DNA of 64,000 bases from contig NZ_JAFCKH010000003.1 in assembly GCF_018130505.1 (NCBI RefSeq), forward strand, positions 496,001 through 560,000, read 5' to 3'. This document shows, piece after piece, positions 1 to 8,049 of the stretch. The translations under genes were made by a program, and so were the position numbers. This DNA is from Bradyrhizobium tropiciagri (GTDB taxonomy: Bacteria > Pseudomonadota > Alphaproteobacteria > Rhizobiales > Xanthobacteraceae). Under the pieces are notes generated by a model, which was given only the letters and a program-made list of their open reading frames with translations, had not been told where the DNA came from and searched no databases. Every line of letters starts with the position of its first letter. Within the stretch, counting starts at the first letter, position 1.

Positions 1-129
1 CATTTCATCGATGCGCTGCCCAAGACAGCGAGCGAGAAGATCGAGAAATACAAGCTGAAGACCTGGGCCGAGCAGAATCGCGCGTCCCTCTGGGATCGCG
101 AGGCCGTTGGTCTCAAGCTTGAGCGGTGA
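1..129 (+). CDS. acyl-CoA ligase (AMP-forming), C-terminal end only
   Basis: The window opens inside a gene read in frame 1; 42 codons remain before the TGA at 127-129. The remnant carries the sequence ALPKTASEKIEKYKLK, which fits the C-terminal A10 motif of the adenylate-forming acyl-CoA synthetases (PKTxxxK, where the last lysine acts in adenylation). Enzymes of this family activate a carboxylate with ATP and transfer it to CoA. The substrate cannot be told from this fragment. It lies 36 bp before a liv-type binding protein and is followed by a dehydrogenase and an enoyl-CoA hydratase on the same strand, which suggests one acid-degradation operon. Confidence 0.75.
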   Translation, partial: HFIDALPKTASEKIEKYKLKTWAEQNRASLWDREAVGLKLER

Positions 130-165
130 AGACTTAACAACAAAAATATATGACGGAGAGGAAAC

Positions 166-1317
166 ATGATCGGGAAAGTGTTCGGATGGCGCCTTGCGCT
201 AGCCACTGCGATAGCAATGACGGTGCTGCCGGCGGTCGCGCAGGAGCCGGTGAAGGTCGGAATGAGCGGGCCGTTCTCGGGCGGCTTGTCGTTGCTCGGA
301 CAAAGCGTGCGCGACGGCGTCGAGGTCGCGTTCGCGGAAATCAACGAAGCCGGTGGGGTGAGCGGACGCAAGCTCCAGTTCATAGCCGAGGATGACGGTT
401 ACGAGCCGATGCGTACCATCGCCTCGGCCCGCAAGCTCGTCGAACAAGACAAGGTCGTGGCCCTTCTCGCCGTGACGGGAACCGCGCCGTCTGCGGCGCT
501 CTTGCCCTTTGTAACGGAGAGCAAGACCCCGATGTTGTTTCCCTACGCCTTCTCGCACTCTCTGACCACGCCGCTGAACCGCGACGTCTTCACCACGCTG
601 CCCGAGGTGCGCGTCCAGATGGTCGTGCTCGCCAACTACATCCTCAACACGCTCAAGCAGACCAAGGTCGCCGCAATCTACCAGAATGACGATTTCGGTC
701 AGGACGCGGTTGCTGGTCTCGAGGAGCGTTTCGGCCGCGACAAAATTCCATTGGTCAAGCTGCCGTTCGATCGTGGCACGACCAACTTCAGCGGCGTGGT
801 CGCGCAGGCCAAGGCTGCCGGGGTCGAGCATGTGGTGTTTCTCGGCATTCCCAAGGACGCCGCGCTGGTGATGCGCGAAGCGAACAACCTCGGCTGGAAG
901 CCGCAATTCAGCGGCCACAATGCGCTTGGCGACCCCCAGACGTTCCAGCTCGCCGGGCCGTTGGCCGAAGGCGCCATCGCCATTGCGGTGATGGAGCCGC
1001 TGGATTCCGACAAGCCGGCAGTCAAGGCCTTCATCGCGGCACAGCAGAAGTACAAGCCGAATACCAAGCCGACCACCTACAGCATGCACGGCTACCAGGC
1101 GGGTAAACTGTTCGCGGAGATCGTCAAGCGCGCGGGCGGCAAGACCGATGAGGCTTCGATCGTGAGTGCGATCGAGGGCATGCAGGGCTTCGATACCGGC
1201 CTGATGGCGCCACTTACGTTTTCCTCCAAGCAGCATGCCGGAGCTCTCGCGGGCGCGATCATGAAGGCCCAGGGCGGCAAATGGAAGATCATCTCGGACT
1301 GGCTTGCTGCGAACTGA
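166..1317 (+). CDS. liv-type ABC transporter substrate-binding protein
   Basis: 383 residues. A signal peptide (about residues 1-26, ending VLPAVAQ) is followed by VKVGMSGPFSGGLSLLGQ, the usual start of type I periplasmic binding proteins of the branched-chain amino acid family (Peripla_BP_6). It would bind a small solute in the periplasm and hand it to a LivHM-type permease. The start at 166 has an AGAGGAAAC ribosome-binding site. No permease or ATPase gene is next to it in the window. Flanking acyl-CoA ligase, dehydrogenase and hydratase genes suggest the ligand is an aromatic or aliphatic carboxylate rather than an amino acid; that is inference. Confidence 0.85.
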   Translation: MIGKVFGWRLALATAIAMTVLPAVAQEPVKVGMSGPFSGGLSLLGQSVRDGVEVAFAEINEAGGVSGRKLQFIAEDDGYEPMRTIASARKLVEQDKVVALLAVTGTAPSAALLPFVTESKTPMLFPYAFSHSLTTPLNRDVFTTLPEVRVQMVVLANYILNTLKQTKVAAIYQNDDFGQDAVAGLEERFGRDKIPLVKLPFDRGTTNFSGVVAQAKAAGVEHVVFLGIPKDAALVMREANNLGWKPQFSGHNALGDPQTFQLAGPLAEGAIAIAVMEPLDSDKPAVKAFIAAQQKYKPNTKPTTYSMHGYQAGKLFAEIVKRAGGKTDEASIVSAIEGMQGFDTGLMAPLTFSSKQHAGALAGAIMKAQGGKWKIISDWLAAN

Positions 1318-1330
1318 ACGGTAGAGCCCG

Positions 1331-2380
1331 ATGCAAGCCGTCGTCGTCGAGAGAACCGGTCCTCCAGACGTCCTGCGCGTCGCCGAGGTGGCGGCGCGCG
1401 AGCCGGGCTCGCGTGAGATCAGGATTGCAGTCGCGGCATGCGGCGTCTGCTTCCATGATGTCGTGGTGCGCAACGGCACGTTTCGCCGCGGCGTCGGCAT
1501 GCCGCTCATTCTCGGCCATGAGATCGCAGGCCGGATTGAGACACTGGGCTCCGCAGTCACCGGCTTTCGGATCGGCGACCTCGTCGCCACCACCACCCAC
1601 AGTCATGTGTGCGGCTGCTGCCGCCATTGCCGTGGCGGCCGAGAGACATCCTGCCCCGAGCGCGTCTTTCTCGGCGATGCCGGACTCAACGGCGGCTATG
1701 CTGAACTCGTCTGCGTCGACGCAGACGCCGTCGTGCCGGTGCCGGCCGGCGTCGCGGCCGAAGAGGCCGCGATCGCTGCCTGCACCATCGGTACTCAGCT
1801 CAATGCGGTGCGCGACGTCGGTGCGGTCAGGATTGGCGAGCGCGTCCTGGTGACGGGAGCCGGTGGCGGTCTCGGTTTGCATGGCGTGCAACTGGCGCGT
1901 CTGGCCGGGGCTTTCACCATCGCGGTGACGACCACCGCAGCCAAGGCGGCTCGGATCCGCGAGGCCGGTGCGGACGAGGTCATCATCGTCGAGCGGGGCG
2001 GGGATTTTTCGCCTGAGGTGCGCCGGCTCACTGGCGGCCGCGGTGTCGATGCGGTCATCGACAACGTTGGAAGTCAGGTATTCGAATCCGCGCGGCGCAG
2101 CGTGGCGGATGACGGACGCATCGTGCTGGTGGGGCAGCTGACCGGCGAGTTCATGTCCATCAATCCAGCCCAGTTGTTCTTGCGGAACGTATCGATCCGC
2201 AGCGCCAAGGGAGTGTCGCGGTCGCAGCTCGAAGACGCGCTCGAGCTGATGGCGAGGGGCCGTATCAGGGCCGCGGTCGGGGACGGCTATCGCCTCGAGG
2301 ACGCTGCCGTAGCTCACAGGCTCGTGGAAGCCGGCCTCTCGACCGGACGGCTGGTGCTCAATCCAGGGAGACACGGATGA
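1331..2380 (+). CDS. zinc-dependent medium-chain alcohol dehydrogenase
   Basis: 349 residues, normal length for a medium-chain dehydrogenase. The GroES-like N-terminal half has catalytic-zinc ligand candidates C40 (GVCFHD) and H63-E64 (LGHE). The structural-zinc loop C94-x2-C97-x2-C100-x7-C108 is complete. The Rossmann half has the nucleotide motif GAGGGLGLHGVQLAR at about 176-190. It should oxidise an alcohol or reduce an aldehyde/enone with NAD(P). The gene starts 13 bp after the binding-protein gene and overlaps the next gene by 4 bp (ATGA), so it is translationally coupled to the enoyl-CoA hydratase. Confidence 0.85.
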   Translation: MQAVVVERTGPPDVLRVAEVAAREPGSREIRIAVAACGVCFHDVVVRNGTFRRGVGMPLILGHEIAGRIETLGSAVTGFRIGDLVATTTHSHVCGCCRHCRGGRETSCPERVFLGDAGLNGGYAELVCVDADAVVPVPAGVAAEEAAIAACTIGTQLNAVRDVGAVRIGERVLVTGAGGGLGLHGVQLARLAGAFTIAVTTTAAKAARIREAGADEVIIVERGGDFSPEVRRLTGGRGVDAVIDNVGSQVFESARRSVADDGRIVLVGQLTGEFMSINPAQLFLRNVSIRSAKGVSRSQLEDALELMARGRIRAAVGDGYRLEDAAVAHRLVEAGLSTGRLVLNPGRHG

Positions 2381-3222
2381 CAGAAGCCGCAACCGGCAAG
2401 GCGCTGACGCTGACCTGGCCGCAACCCGATATCGCGCTCATCACCATGGAGCGCGAGCGCGAAATGAATACGCTCAGCCTGGAACTGCTGGCGGAACTCG
2501 ATGAGGCGCTAACTGCAAGCGTCGATGGCGGCGCCCGCGCGGCGATCATCACCGGCCAGGGCCGGGCGTTTTGCGCCGGCGCGCATCTGCGCTACTTCAC
2601 GGAATCTGATCCGCGCATCGGCTCCGGCAGCTTCGCGCTGCGCGATCGATACTTGCAGCCGATTGCGACCGTGTTCGATCGGATCGAGGCTTTGCCGATC
2701 CCCGTCATCGCGGCGATCAATGGCTATGCGCTCGGTGGCGGCTGCGAGATGTCGCTGGCGTGCGATTTCCGCCTGATGGCCGATCACACCAAGATTGGCG
2801 TGCCTGAAGTGCGAATCGGCGCGCTGGCCGGCGCTGGTGGTGTGCAGAAGTTGCATCGGTTGGTGGGGCGCGGCAAGGCGCAGGAATGGATATTGCTCGG
2901 CAGTCACATCCCGGCCTCCGAGGCTCTTGCCCATGGCCTCGTGACATCCGTCCATCCGGCGGCGCAGCTGCTCCCGGCGGCGCTCGAATTGGCCGGCCGT
3001 TTTCGCCTGCTCGGTCCGCGCGCGGTTGCGCAATCGAAGATGGCCGTACGGTTGTGCGGCGACACCGATCTGACGACAGCCCGCAACATCGGGCTCGAGG
3101 CGTTAGCAATGCTGATCGACGCACCGGAATGGCGGGAAGGCATGACTGCCTTCATGGAGAAGCGCCCACCGCGGTTTCCACCGCTGCAGGCAGCGCCGTC
3201 GGGCTCGAAGGCGCAGTTATGA
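2377..3222 (+). CDS. enoyl-CoA hydratase/isomerase family protein
   Basis: 281 residues, crotonase fold. The oxyanion-hole segments are ITGQGRAFCAGAHL and GYALGGGCEM, and both catalytic glutamates of true hydratases appear to be kept: one in GGGCEM and one in GVPEVRIG. Such enzymes add water to a 2-enoyl-CoA in beta-oxidation-like degradation of acids. The start overlaps the dehydrogenase stop by 4 bp. With the upstream acyl-CoA ligase this gives activation, hydration and oxidation steps in one operon. The exact substrate is unknown. Confidence 0.85.
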   Translation: MTEAATGKALTLTWPQPDIALITMEREREMNTLSLELLAELDEALTASVDGGARAAIITGQGRAFCAGAHLRYFTESDPRIGSGSFALRDRYLQPIATVFDRIEALPIPVIAAINGYALGGGCEMSLACDFRLMADHTKIGVPEVRIGALAGAGGVQKLHRLVGRGKAQEWILLGSHIPASEALAHGLVTSVHPAAQLLPAALELAGRFRLLGPRAVAQSKMAVRLCGDTDLTTARNIGLEALAMLIDAPEWREGMTAFMEKRPPRFPPLQAAPSGSKAQL

Positions 3223-3316
3223 CGGTGGCCGCGGCGTCGCGCAACAATGAGCCGTTGAGGTAATGGGTTCTGGCTTTTGCCAGGACGACACCCGCTTGTG
3301 AGCAGCAATACGAATG

Positions 3317-3943
3317 TCAGCGCGCGGCCGCGATCTCCTCCGGCGCGGTGAGGGGGCGCCACGCCGCTAGCGCGGCGCGTGCGATCAGTTCGAGCTGTTG
3401 GCGGGTGGCACCGTCGCGCGCCTGGATCGACATGCCCTGCTGCACCGTCACGTAATATTTGGCGATCGCATCGAGGTCGGCTGCGGGCGAGATCTCGCCG
3501 CGGGCGACGCCCTGGCGCAACCGCTCACGCAAGTCCTTCACGCTCTGAGCGCGGTGTTCGACGAGCTCCTTTCGCACGGTCTCGGAGTGCTCGCCCGGAT
3601 GCAACGCCGACAGCACCACGAGGCAGCCGGAAGGACGCGAGCGGCGGGTGAAGGCACGCGCGGTCTGCATCAGGAAGGTTTCCACGGTCTCATAGGCGGT
3701 CTCGGCGCGCAGCGCCGCGCCCCAGATCAGCTCGCCTTCGTGCTTCGCGTAGTAATCGAGCGCCTGCCGGAATAGCTCCTCCTTGCCGCCGAACGCGGCG
3801 TAGAGGCTCGGCGAGGCGATGCCCATTGCCGCCGTCAGGTCGGCCATCGAGGTGCCCTCATAGCCCTTCAGCCAGAATACATCCATGGCGCGGGCCAGCG
3901 CGGCGTCCTTGTCGAAGCTTCTCGGGCGGCCACGGTCGGCCAT
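3317..3943 (-). CDS. TetR/AcrR family transcriptional regulator
   Basis: About 208 residues from the start at 3943 (MADRGRPRSF); in-frame starts at 3952 and 3967 are also possible and none has a convincing ribosome-binding site. The N-terminal helix-turn-helix is typical: GRPRSF, then FWLKGYEGTSMADLTAAMGI and SPSLYAAFGGKEELF. The C-terminal ligand domain is not diagnostic. It diverges from the SDR gene at 4050 with about 100 bp between, the usual arrangement for a TetR repressor controlling a neighbouring reductase. A second TetR in the window (57072-57671) has a similar N-terminal domain. Confidence 0.85.
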   Translation of the reverse strand: MADRGRPRSFDKDAALARAMDVFWLKGYEGTSMADLTAAMGIASPSLYAAFGGKEELFRQALDYYAKHEGELIWGAALRAETAYETVETFLMQTARAFTRRSRPSGCLVVLSALHPGEHSETVRKELVEHRAQSVKDLRERLRQGVARGEISPAADLDAIAKYYVTVQQGMSIQARDGATRQQLELIARAALAAWRPLTAPEEIAAAR

Positions 3944-3984
3944 CGGTTCCATCCATTTCTGTATCATTCATTAAATAATTCACT

Positions 3985-4014
3985 TGACGTCCCGGCGCAA
4001 CCATCCTTATTTAT
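3985..4014 (+). promoter_or_regulatory. candidate sigma-70 promoter of the SDR gene at 4050
   Basis: TTGACG at 3985-3990 is followed 17 bp later by TTATTT (or TATTTA with 18 bp), in an AT-rich patch unusual for this region. This fits a -35/-10 pair and points at the SDR gene, whose AGGAG ribosome-binding site is just before the ATG at 4050. It overlaps the region from which the divergent TetR gene also starts. Confidence 0.5.
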
Positions 4015-4049
4015 GTGTCAATCGTTACAGATATAACCAGGAGCTTCCC

Positions 4050-4796
4050 ATGACCCAGTCCCTGCAAGGAAAACGCGCCCTCGTCACCGGCGGCAGCCGC
4101 GGCATCGGTGCGGCGATCGCCAGGCGGCTCGCCGCCGAAGGCGCCGACGTCGCCATCACCTATGAGCGTTCGGCCGATCGTGCCGAAGCCGTCGCAAGCG
4201 AGATCAAGCAGCAAGGCCGGCGCGCGCTGACGCTGCAGGCCGACAGTGCCGACGCCGCGGCGGTGCGCGGCGCGGTGAATGCCGCCGCAAAAGCGTTCGG
4301 CGGCCTCGACATCCTCGTCAACAATGCCGGCATCTTCCGCGGCGGCGGGCCGATCGAGAACCTCACGTTGGAGGATATCGATGCCACGCTGGCGGTGAAT
4401 GTACGCGCGGTGGTGGTCGCCTCGCAGGCAGCGGCCGCGCATATGGGCGAGGGCGGCCGCATCATCAACATCGGCAGCAACCTCGCAACCCGCGTGCCGG
4501 ACGCGGGCATGAGCCTCTATTCGATGAGCAAGTCGGCGCTGATCGCCTGGACGCAGGGGCTGGCGCGCGACCTCGGCGGCCGCGGCATCACCGTCAACAT
4601 CGTGCACCCCGGCTCGACCAACACCGACATGAACCCGGTCGACGGGCCGGGCGCCGAGGCGCAGCGCGGCCGCATGGCAATCAAGCGTTACGGCAAGGCG
4701 GACGACGTTGCGGCGCTGGTTGCCTTCGTCGCCGGGCCCGAGGCCGGTTCGATCAATGGCGCCGGCCTGAACATCGACGGCGGCGCCAACGCGTGA
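4050..4796 (+). CDS. SDR family oxidoreductase (3-oxoacyl-ACP reductase-like)
   Basis: 248 residues. The cofactor motif is TGGSRGIGAAIA near residue 13, the structural motif is NNAG, and the active-site Y-x3-K is in LYSMSK. The start at 4050 is chosen over an in-frame start at 3984 because ACCAGGAG lies 7 bp upstream and the family begins just before the Rossmann strand. It is a classical cytosolic NAD(P)H-dependent ketone/alcohol reductase of unknown substrate. Its expression is probably controlled by the divergent TetR gene. Confidence 0.87.
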   Translation: MTQSLQGKRALVTGGSRGIGAAIARRLAAEGADVAITYERSADRAEAVASEIKQQGRRALTLQADSADAAAVRGAVNAAAKAFGGLDILVNNAGIFRGGGPIENLTLEDIDATLAVNVRAVVVASQAAAAHMGEGGRIINIGSNLATRVPDAGMSLYSMSKSALIAWTQGLARDLGGRGITVNIVHPGSTNTDMNPVDGPGAEAQRGRMAIKRYGKADDVAALVAFVAGPEAGSINGAGLNIDGGANA

Positions 4797-4816
4797 CGCT
4801 GCCGCGGGCGAGTTGC

Positions 4817-4853
4817 GGCGAGCGCGCTGTCACGCGCACTCGTCGCGCTCGCC
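4817..4853. terminator. hairpin between convergent SDR and PepSY genes
   Basis: GGCGAGCGCG at 4817-4826 pairs perfectly with CGCGCTCGCC at 4844-4853 around a 17-nt loop. It lies between two converging stop codons (4796 and 4860), the position of a bidirectional terminator. There is no clear U tract. Confidence 0.4.
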
Positions 4854-4859
4854 TCGAAC

Positions 4860-6053
4860 TCATTCGCCCGGAACGAGGCTGCCGATCGGCGGCCGTTGCG
4901 TGACGCGGCGATGGCGCCGGCGCGACAGATAGAGCAGATAGCCGGTGATCGTGAACAGCGGCATCGTGGCGGCGGCCAGCATGAAGGCGAGCTTGCCCGG
5001 CCAGCCGAGGATGGCGCCGCGGTGGATGTCGAGCACGCTGGCCAGCACGCGCTCGCCGAACGTCTTGTCGGCGTAGCGGTCGGCCGAGATCACGTGTCCG
5101 GTTACGGCATCGATGCGGAATTCATCGCGCACGGTGTCGAGCGAGGCATCGCGCGCCCATGATCTGACGCGCACGATTGTGCCGTTGCCGGCCGGCATCG
5201 TCAGCAGCGCCCGGCCGTAGCTGCCGTCCTGCTGCAGGAACGTCGCCCAGACGCGATCGAAGGCCAGCGGCCTGGTTTCGCTGTTGTCTTCGGAGGCTGC
5301 CGAACCGCGCGGCGCCATGGGTGCCTTCGGCTGCATCGCCGCCGTCTTGGCGACATGGCCTGCGATCAGCCAGGTCGCGCCGGCCTTGTACCATTCGAAC
5401 GAGTACGACAGCCCGGTCAGCGCCATCACCAGATAGATCGGCAGCACCCAGGTGCCGATCACGGCGTGCAGCGAGCGGTGCAGGCCGCGGCCGCGCAGCG
5501 CAAGATTCGGCTTCAACCACACCTTCACGCTGCGGACGCGGTGCGGCCAGCGCAGCACGAGGCCTGATATCAGCATCACGATCAGGCAGATCGCGGCGGT
5601 GCCGGTGAGCTTGCGGCCATAGCCGTTGCCGTCGCCAGGCACCAGCAGCCAGCGATGCAGCTTGCGGACGGTGGCGAAGAAATCTTCAGCCCGTGGCGAG
5701 CCGAGCACGTGCCCATCATAAGGATCGACATAGACCGAGGTTGGCCGCGTGCCGCCTTCGCTACGAGCCAAGCGGATGCGCGCTGCCGCCGACGGATCGC
5801 TCGACATCGTCACGGCGGACGCCTTGCCGAAATCGCCGGCCGCCTGCAACCGCGCGATCAACTCGTCCGGCGTGAGCCGCGGCGCCGCGCTGGGATCGAC
5901 GTGCATGATGTGCCGGTTCAGGCTGGCCTGGATCTCATCCTCGAACGCCATCGTCGCGCCGGTGATCCCGACCACCGCCCATAGCAGCGCGAGCAGCACG
6001 CCAATGACGGAATGGACCTGCAACAACGCGGCCTTGATCGCGGATTTGCTCAT
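4860..6053 (-). CDS. PepSY-domain inner-membrane protein
   Basis: 397 residues. There is an N-terminal membrane helix (about residues 12-33), a PepSY-like region, and further helices at about 155-170, 200-220 and 355-375, ending in a short basic tail. The motif KLHRWLL before the second helix and the GLHRSLHAVIG segment are typical of the PepSY-associated TM family (PF03929). Some relatives work as flavin- or haem-linked reductases with siderophore receptors, but no TonB receptor is nearby, so the partner is unknown. Histidines in HRWL, HRSLHA and the first helix (LLQVHSVIG) could bind haem. Confidence 0.8.
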   Translation of the reverse strand: MSKSAIKAALLQVHSVIGVLLALLWAVVGITGATMAFEDEIQASLNRHIMHVDPSAAPRLTPDELIARLQAAGDFGKASAVTMSSDPSAAARIRLARSEGGTRPTSVYVDPYDGHVLGSPRAEDFFATVRKLHRWLLVPGDGNGYGRKLTGTAAICLIVMLISGLVLRWPHRVRSVKVWLKPNLALRGRGLHRSLHAVIGTWVLPIYLVMALTGLSYSFEWYKAGATWLIAGHVAKTAAMQPKAPMAPRGSAASEDNSETRPLAFDRVWATFLQQDGSYGRALLTMPAGNGTIVRVRSWARDASLDTVRDEFRIDAVTGHVISADRYADKTFGERVLASVLDIHRGAILGWPGKLAFMLAAATMPLFTITGYLLYLSRRRHRRVTQRPPIGSLVPGE

Positions 6054-6223
6054 GACTGAAGATGACGTGGGGAGGGCACTGGAACCAGCGGGCTCGTTGC
6101 AGTCGCCGCCTATTCAACAGCGCGCCGGGACCCTAACCAAGTGTGCGGCGTGATGCCACAGCGCTAGTTTGGAATCGATCCAGCCTCGTCTTTGTCAAAG
6201 GACACGGAGATGCAACAAACTCG

Positions 6224-6350
6224 ATGTCGTCCCGGCGAAAGCCGGGACCCATAACCACCGAAGATCATTGTTGCACAACGCTGGGACCACAGACTTTTCC
6301 AGCAACACAACCCTGTGGTTATGGGTCGCGGCTGTCGCCGGGACGACGAG
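6224..6350. repeat. interspersed palindromic element, family D (GTCGTCCCGGCG type)
   Basis: TGTCGTCCCGGCGAAAGCCG followed by GGACCCATAACCACC begins at 6225 and its inverted form, GGTTATGGGTCGCGGCTGTC with GCCGGGACGACG, ends near 6349. The two halves face each other about 50 bp apart, so the unit is a long imperfect inverted repeat like a REP doublet. A shorter version of the same core lies at 42571-42596. The stretch 6054-6497 otherwise holds no gene I can support. Confidence 0.7.
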
Positions 6351-6497
6351 TGGAATGAGTTGCGCTCCAACTCCATCACCGTCCATCCCGGCGCGCAGCC
6401 CGATCGCCTCGATACTCTGCCCCGCTAGAACTTCACCGTCGCCGACAGCGAAAATCGCCGAGCGCGACGTTGCAGATTTTCGAGCGTTGCGTGTGCG

Positions 6498-6731
6498 TCA
6501 GGACATTGCGAGGCTGACGGACGCCGAGCCGACCGTGCCGCTGCTGACGCCGTCACGCGCCATCGATTCGATCTCAGTCCAGTTCTCGCGGAAAATCCGC
6601 GCCGCCTCACCGGCGCTGTCGGCATGGATCGTCAGGCTGCACGCGCGTCTGGCGCCATTGCTGGCGAGCTGGAAGTGAAGAACGTAACCAGACTGGTCTG
6701 CGCGCCGTGCGCCCAACGGTCCCTGCTGCAT
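6498..6731 (-). CDS. small hypothetical protein
   Basis: 77 residues. GGGGAAG lies about 6-12 bp before the ATG, a good ribosome-binding site, and the sequence is unlike a random shadow frame (LHFQLASNG, SLTIHADSAGEAARIFREN, then a Ser/Gly-rich tail). I do not recognise a family. The middle part looks like a short alpha/beta domain. It stands alone between repeat-rich stretches. Confidence 0.45.
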   Translation of the reverse strand: MQQGPLGARRADQSGYVLHFQLASNGARRACSLTIHADSAGEAARIFRENWTEIESMARDGVSSGTVGSASVSLAMS

Positions 6732-6910
6732 GAAGTCTTCCCCAAATCAGTGTTTTTGGCCACCCGACGCAAGGATTGGAAGCGCGATGCGGCGCAGTCG
6801 TGATTCAAAAGCGGCAATCGGCCCGATCGCGCGTTTTATCGGCGTGTGTTGCCGGGATTCAACACTGTCGGGAACCCGCGGAAGTGGTCGCAGCGTTGCC
6901 GCCCTACGCA

Positions 6911-6957
6911 GGGCTCGCACGCCATCGCGCCCCGTACACGGGGCTCGCACGCCATCG
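6911..6957. repeat. 17-bp direct repeat, period 30
   Basis: GGGCTCGCACGCCATCG occurs at 6911-6927 and 6941-6957. The spacer contains CCCCGTACACGGGG, itself a palindrome that overlaps the second copy. No gene is supported between 6732 and 7075; this short tandem pair is the only structure I see there. Confidence 0.55.
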
Positions 6958-7075
6958 TGAAGGTGCCAGTTGCTCTTCGCGCGTAACGCGAACCCACGCC
7001 CTTGCGTAGACCTGCCACGAGCCCCGCGACACGTGGGGCCAAGTGTAATTGCACAACAAGGGAAGAACCGTCCGC

Positions 7076-7579
7076 ATGACTCCGTCATTCAATGTCGCCG
7101 AAACCGGCGGCGGCTCCTATCGTCCGCTCGCGATCCTGCGCTGGGTCATGGTGGTGATTTTCGTGTCGTTCGGCATGCAGAAATTCACGCCGCAGTCGGC
7201 GCAGGGCATCGCCCAGTTCATCACCAACAGTCCGTTCATCTCGTGGCTGTCGGTATTCGGCCTCCGCGGCGAGGCCTATGTGCTCGGCGTTGCCGAACTC
7301 GGCATCGCCGCGTTGCTGGCGGCCGGCGCGTTCAGTCCGGTGCTGTCGGCGATCGGCTCGCTGATGGGCGTCGTGACCTTTGCCATCACCTGGTCGTTCT
7401 TCTTCACGACGCCGGGTGTCGTGACATGGAGCCTGTCGTGGGATCCGATGGCCTGGAATCTCGCCGGCGAATTCCTGTTCAAGGACATCGTCCTGCTCTG
7501 CGTCTGCATCGTGCTGCTGCTGGCGTCGCTGCCGCGCTCGGTCGTTCGGTTGCGCACATCCGCGCGGAGCGATGGTTAA
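7076..7579 (+). CDS. YkgB/DUF417-family membrane protein
   Basis: 167 residues with four hydrophobic segments. The start at 7076 has AAGGGAAG about 10 bp upstream; a TTG at 7049 in frame is less likely. Segments such as LRWVMVVIFVSFGMQKFTP, VLGVAELGIAALL and GEFLFKDIVLL fit the DUF417/YkgB family, small inner-membrane proteins distantly like DoxX. Family function is poorly known; some members are linked to stress or reactive-chlorine response. No operon partner is visible. Confidence 0.75.
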   Translation: MTPSFNVAETGGGSYRPLAILRWVMVVIFVSFGMQKFTPQSAQGIAQFITNSPFISWLSVFGLRGEAYVLGVAELGIAALLAAGAFSPVLSAIGSLMGVVTFAITWSFFFTTPGVVTWSLSWDPMAWNLAGEFLFKDIVLLCVCIVLLLASLPRSVVRLRTSARSDG

Positions 7580-8049
7580 TTCAGTGTTAATTCGTGCGCC
7601 CCGCGGCCGTTGCGGGAGTTCCGTAATACTGCGTGTTGCTCGAATCCGAACGACCTCTGCAACCTTCGATTGACGAATTGTTGCTAGTAAGAAATATCCC
7701 CGGTTGGGAGTTGCATGTGACCACGCCTGAAATATCGATGGCCGGCCCCGCGGGCGCCCAAGGCGCCTTGCCTTGGCCGGCATCTCACATCCCCCCGGAC
7801 TTTCGTGCACACATTGAGTTGATTGCGGTTCCGGCACCCCGTGGCTGGTGCGCTGGAGGGCGGCTGCGGTCGCCGTGACGGTTTTGCTCGCCGTTACGGC
7901 ACTGCGCCGCCCCTTCGCCGCATGGTAACGCGCGAGGCGCGCAATCGTGAATTCGGATCATTGGGCGGCGGCGTTAGATTCGCCGCAGCATTGCATCGCG
8001 ATCGCTCGCCTGGCGGGCCGCTTCGAACATCGCCCCGATTTCCGTCGTC
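7580..8049. other. 470-bp stretch without a supported gene
   Basis: Short open frames here lack ribosome-binding sites or recognisable content. I see no tRNA, repeat of the window's families or strong hairpin. It presumably holds the promoter of the hydrolase gene at 8050. Confidence 0.4.

Noticed and set aside
199..1596. Large minus-strand open frame over the first binding protein and dehydrogenase genes
   Set aside because: Composition is typical of a shadow frame and it crosses a gene boundary of two well-supported genes on the other strand.
6169..6678. 169-codon frame over the family D repeat region
   Set aside because: It runs through the repeat itself and is rich in Ser, Pro and Arg; the opposite-strand frame at 6498-6731 has a better start signal.
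7633..7878. 81-codon open frame in the gap before the hydrolase at 8050
   Set aside because: No ribosome-binding site, no recognisable motif, and a low-complexity tail.
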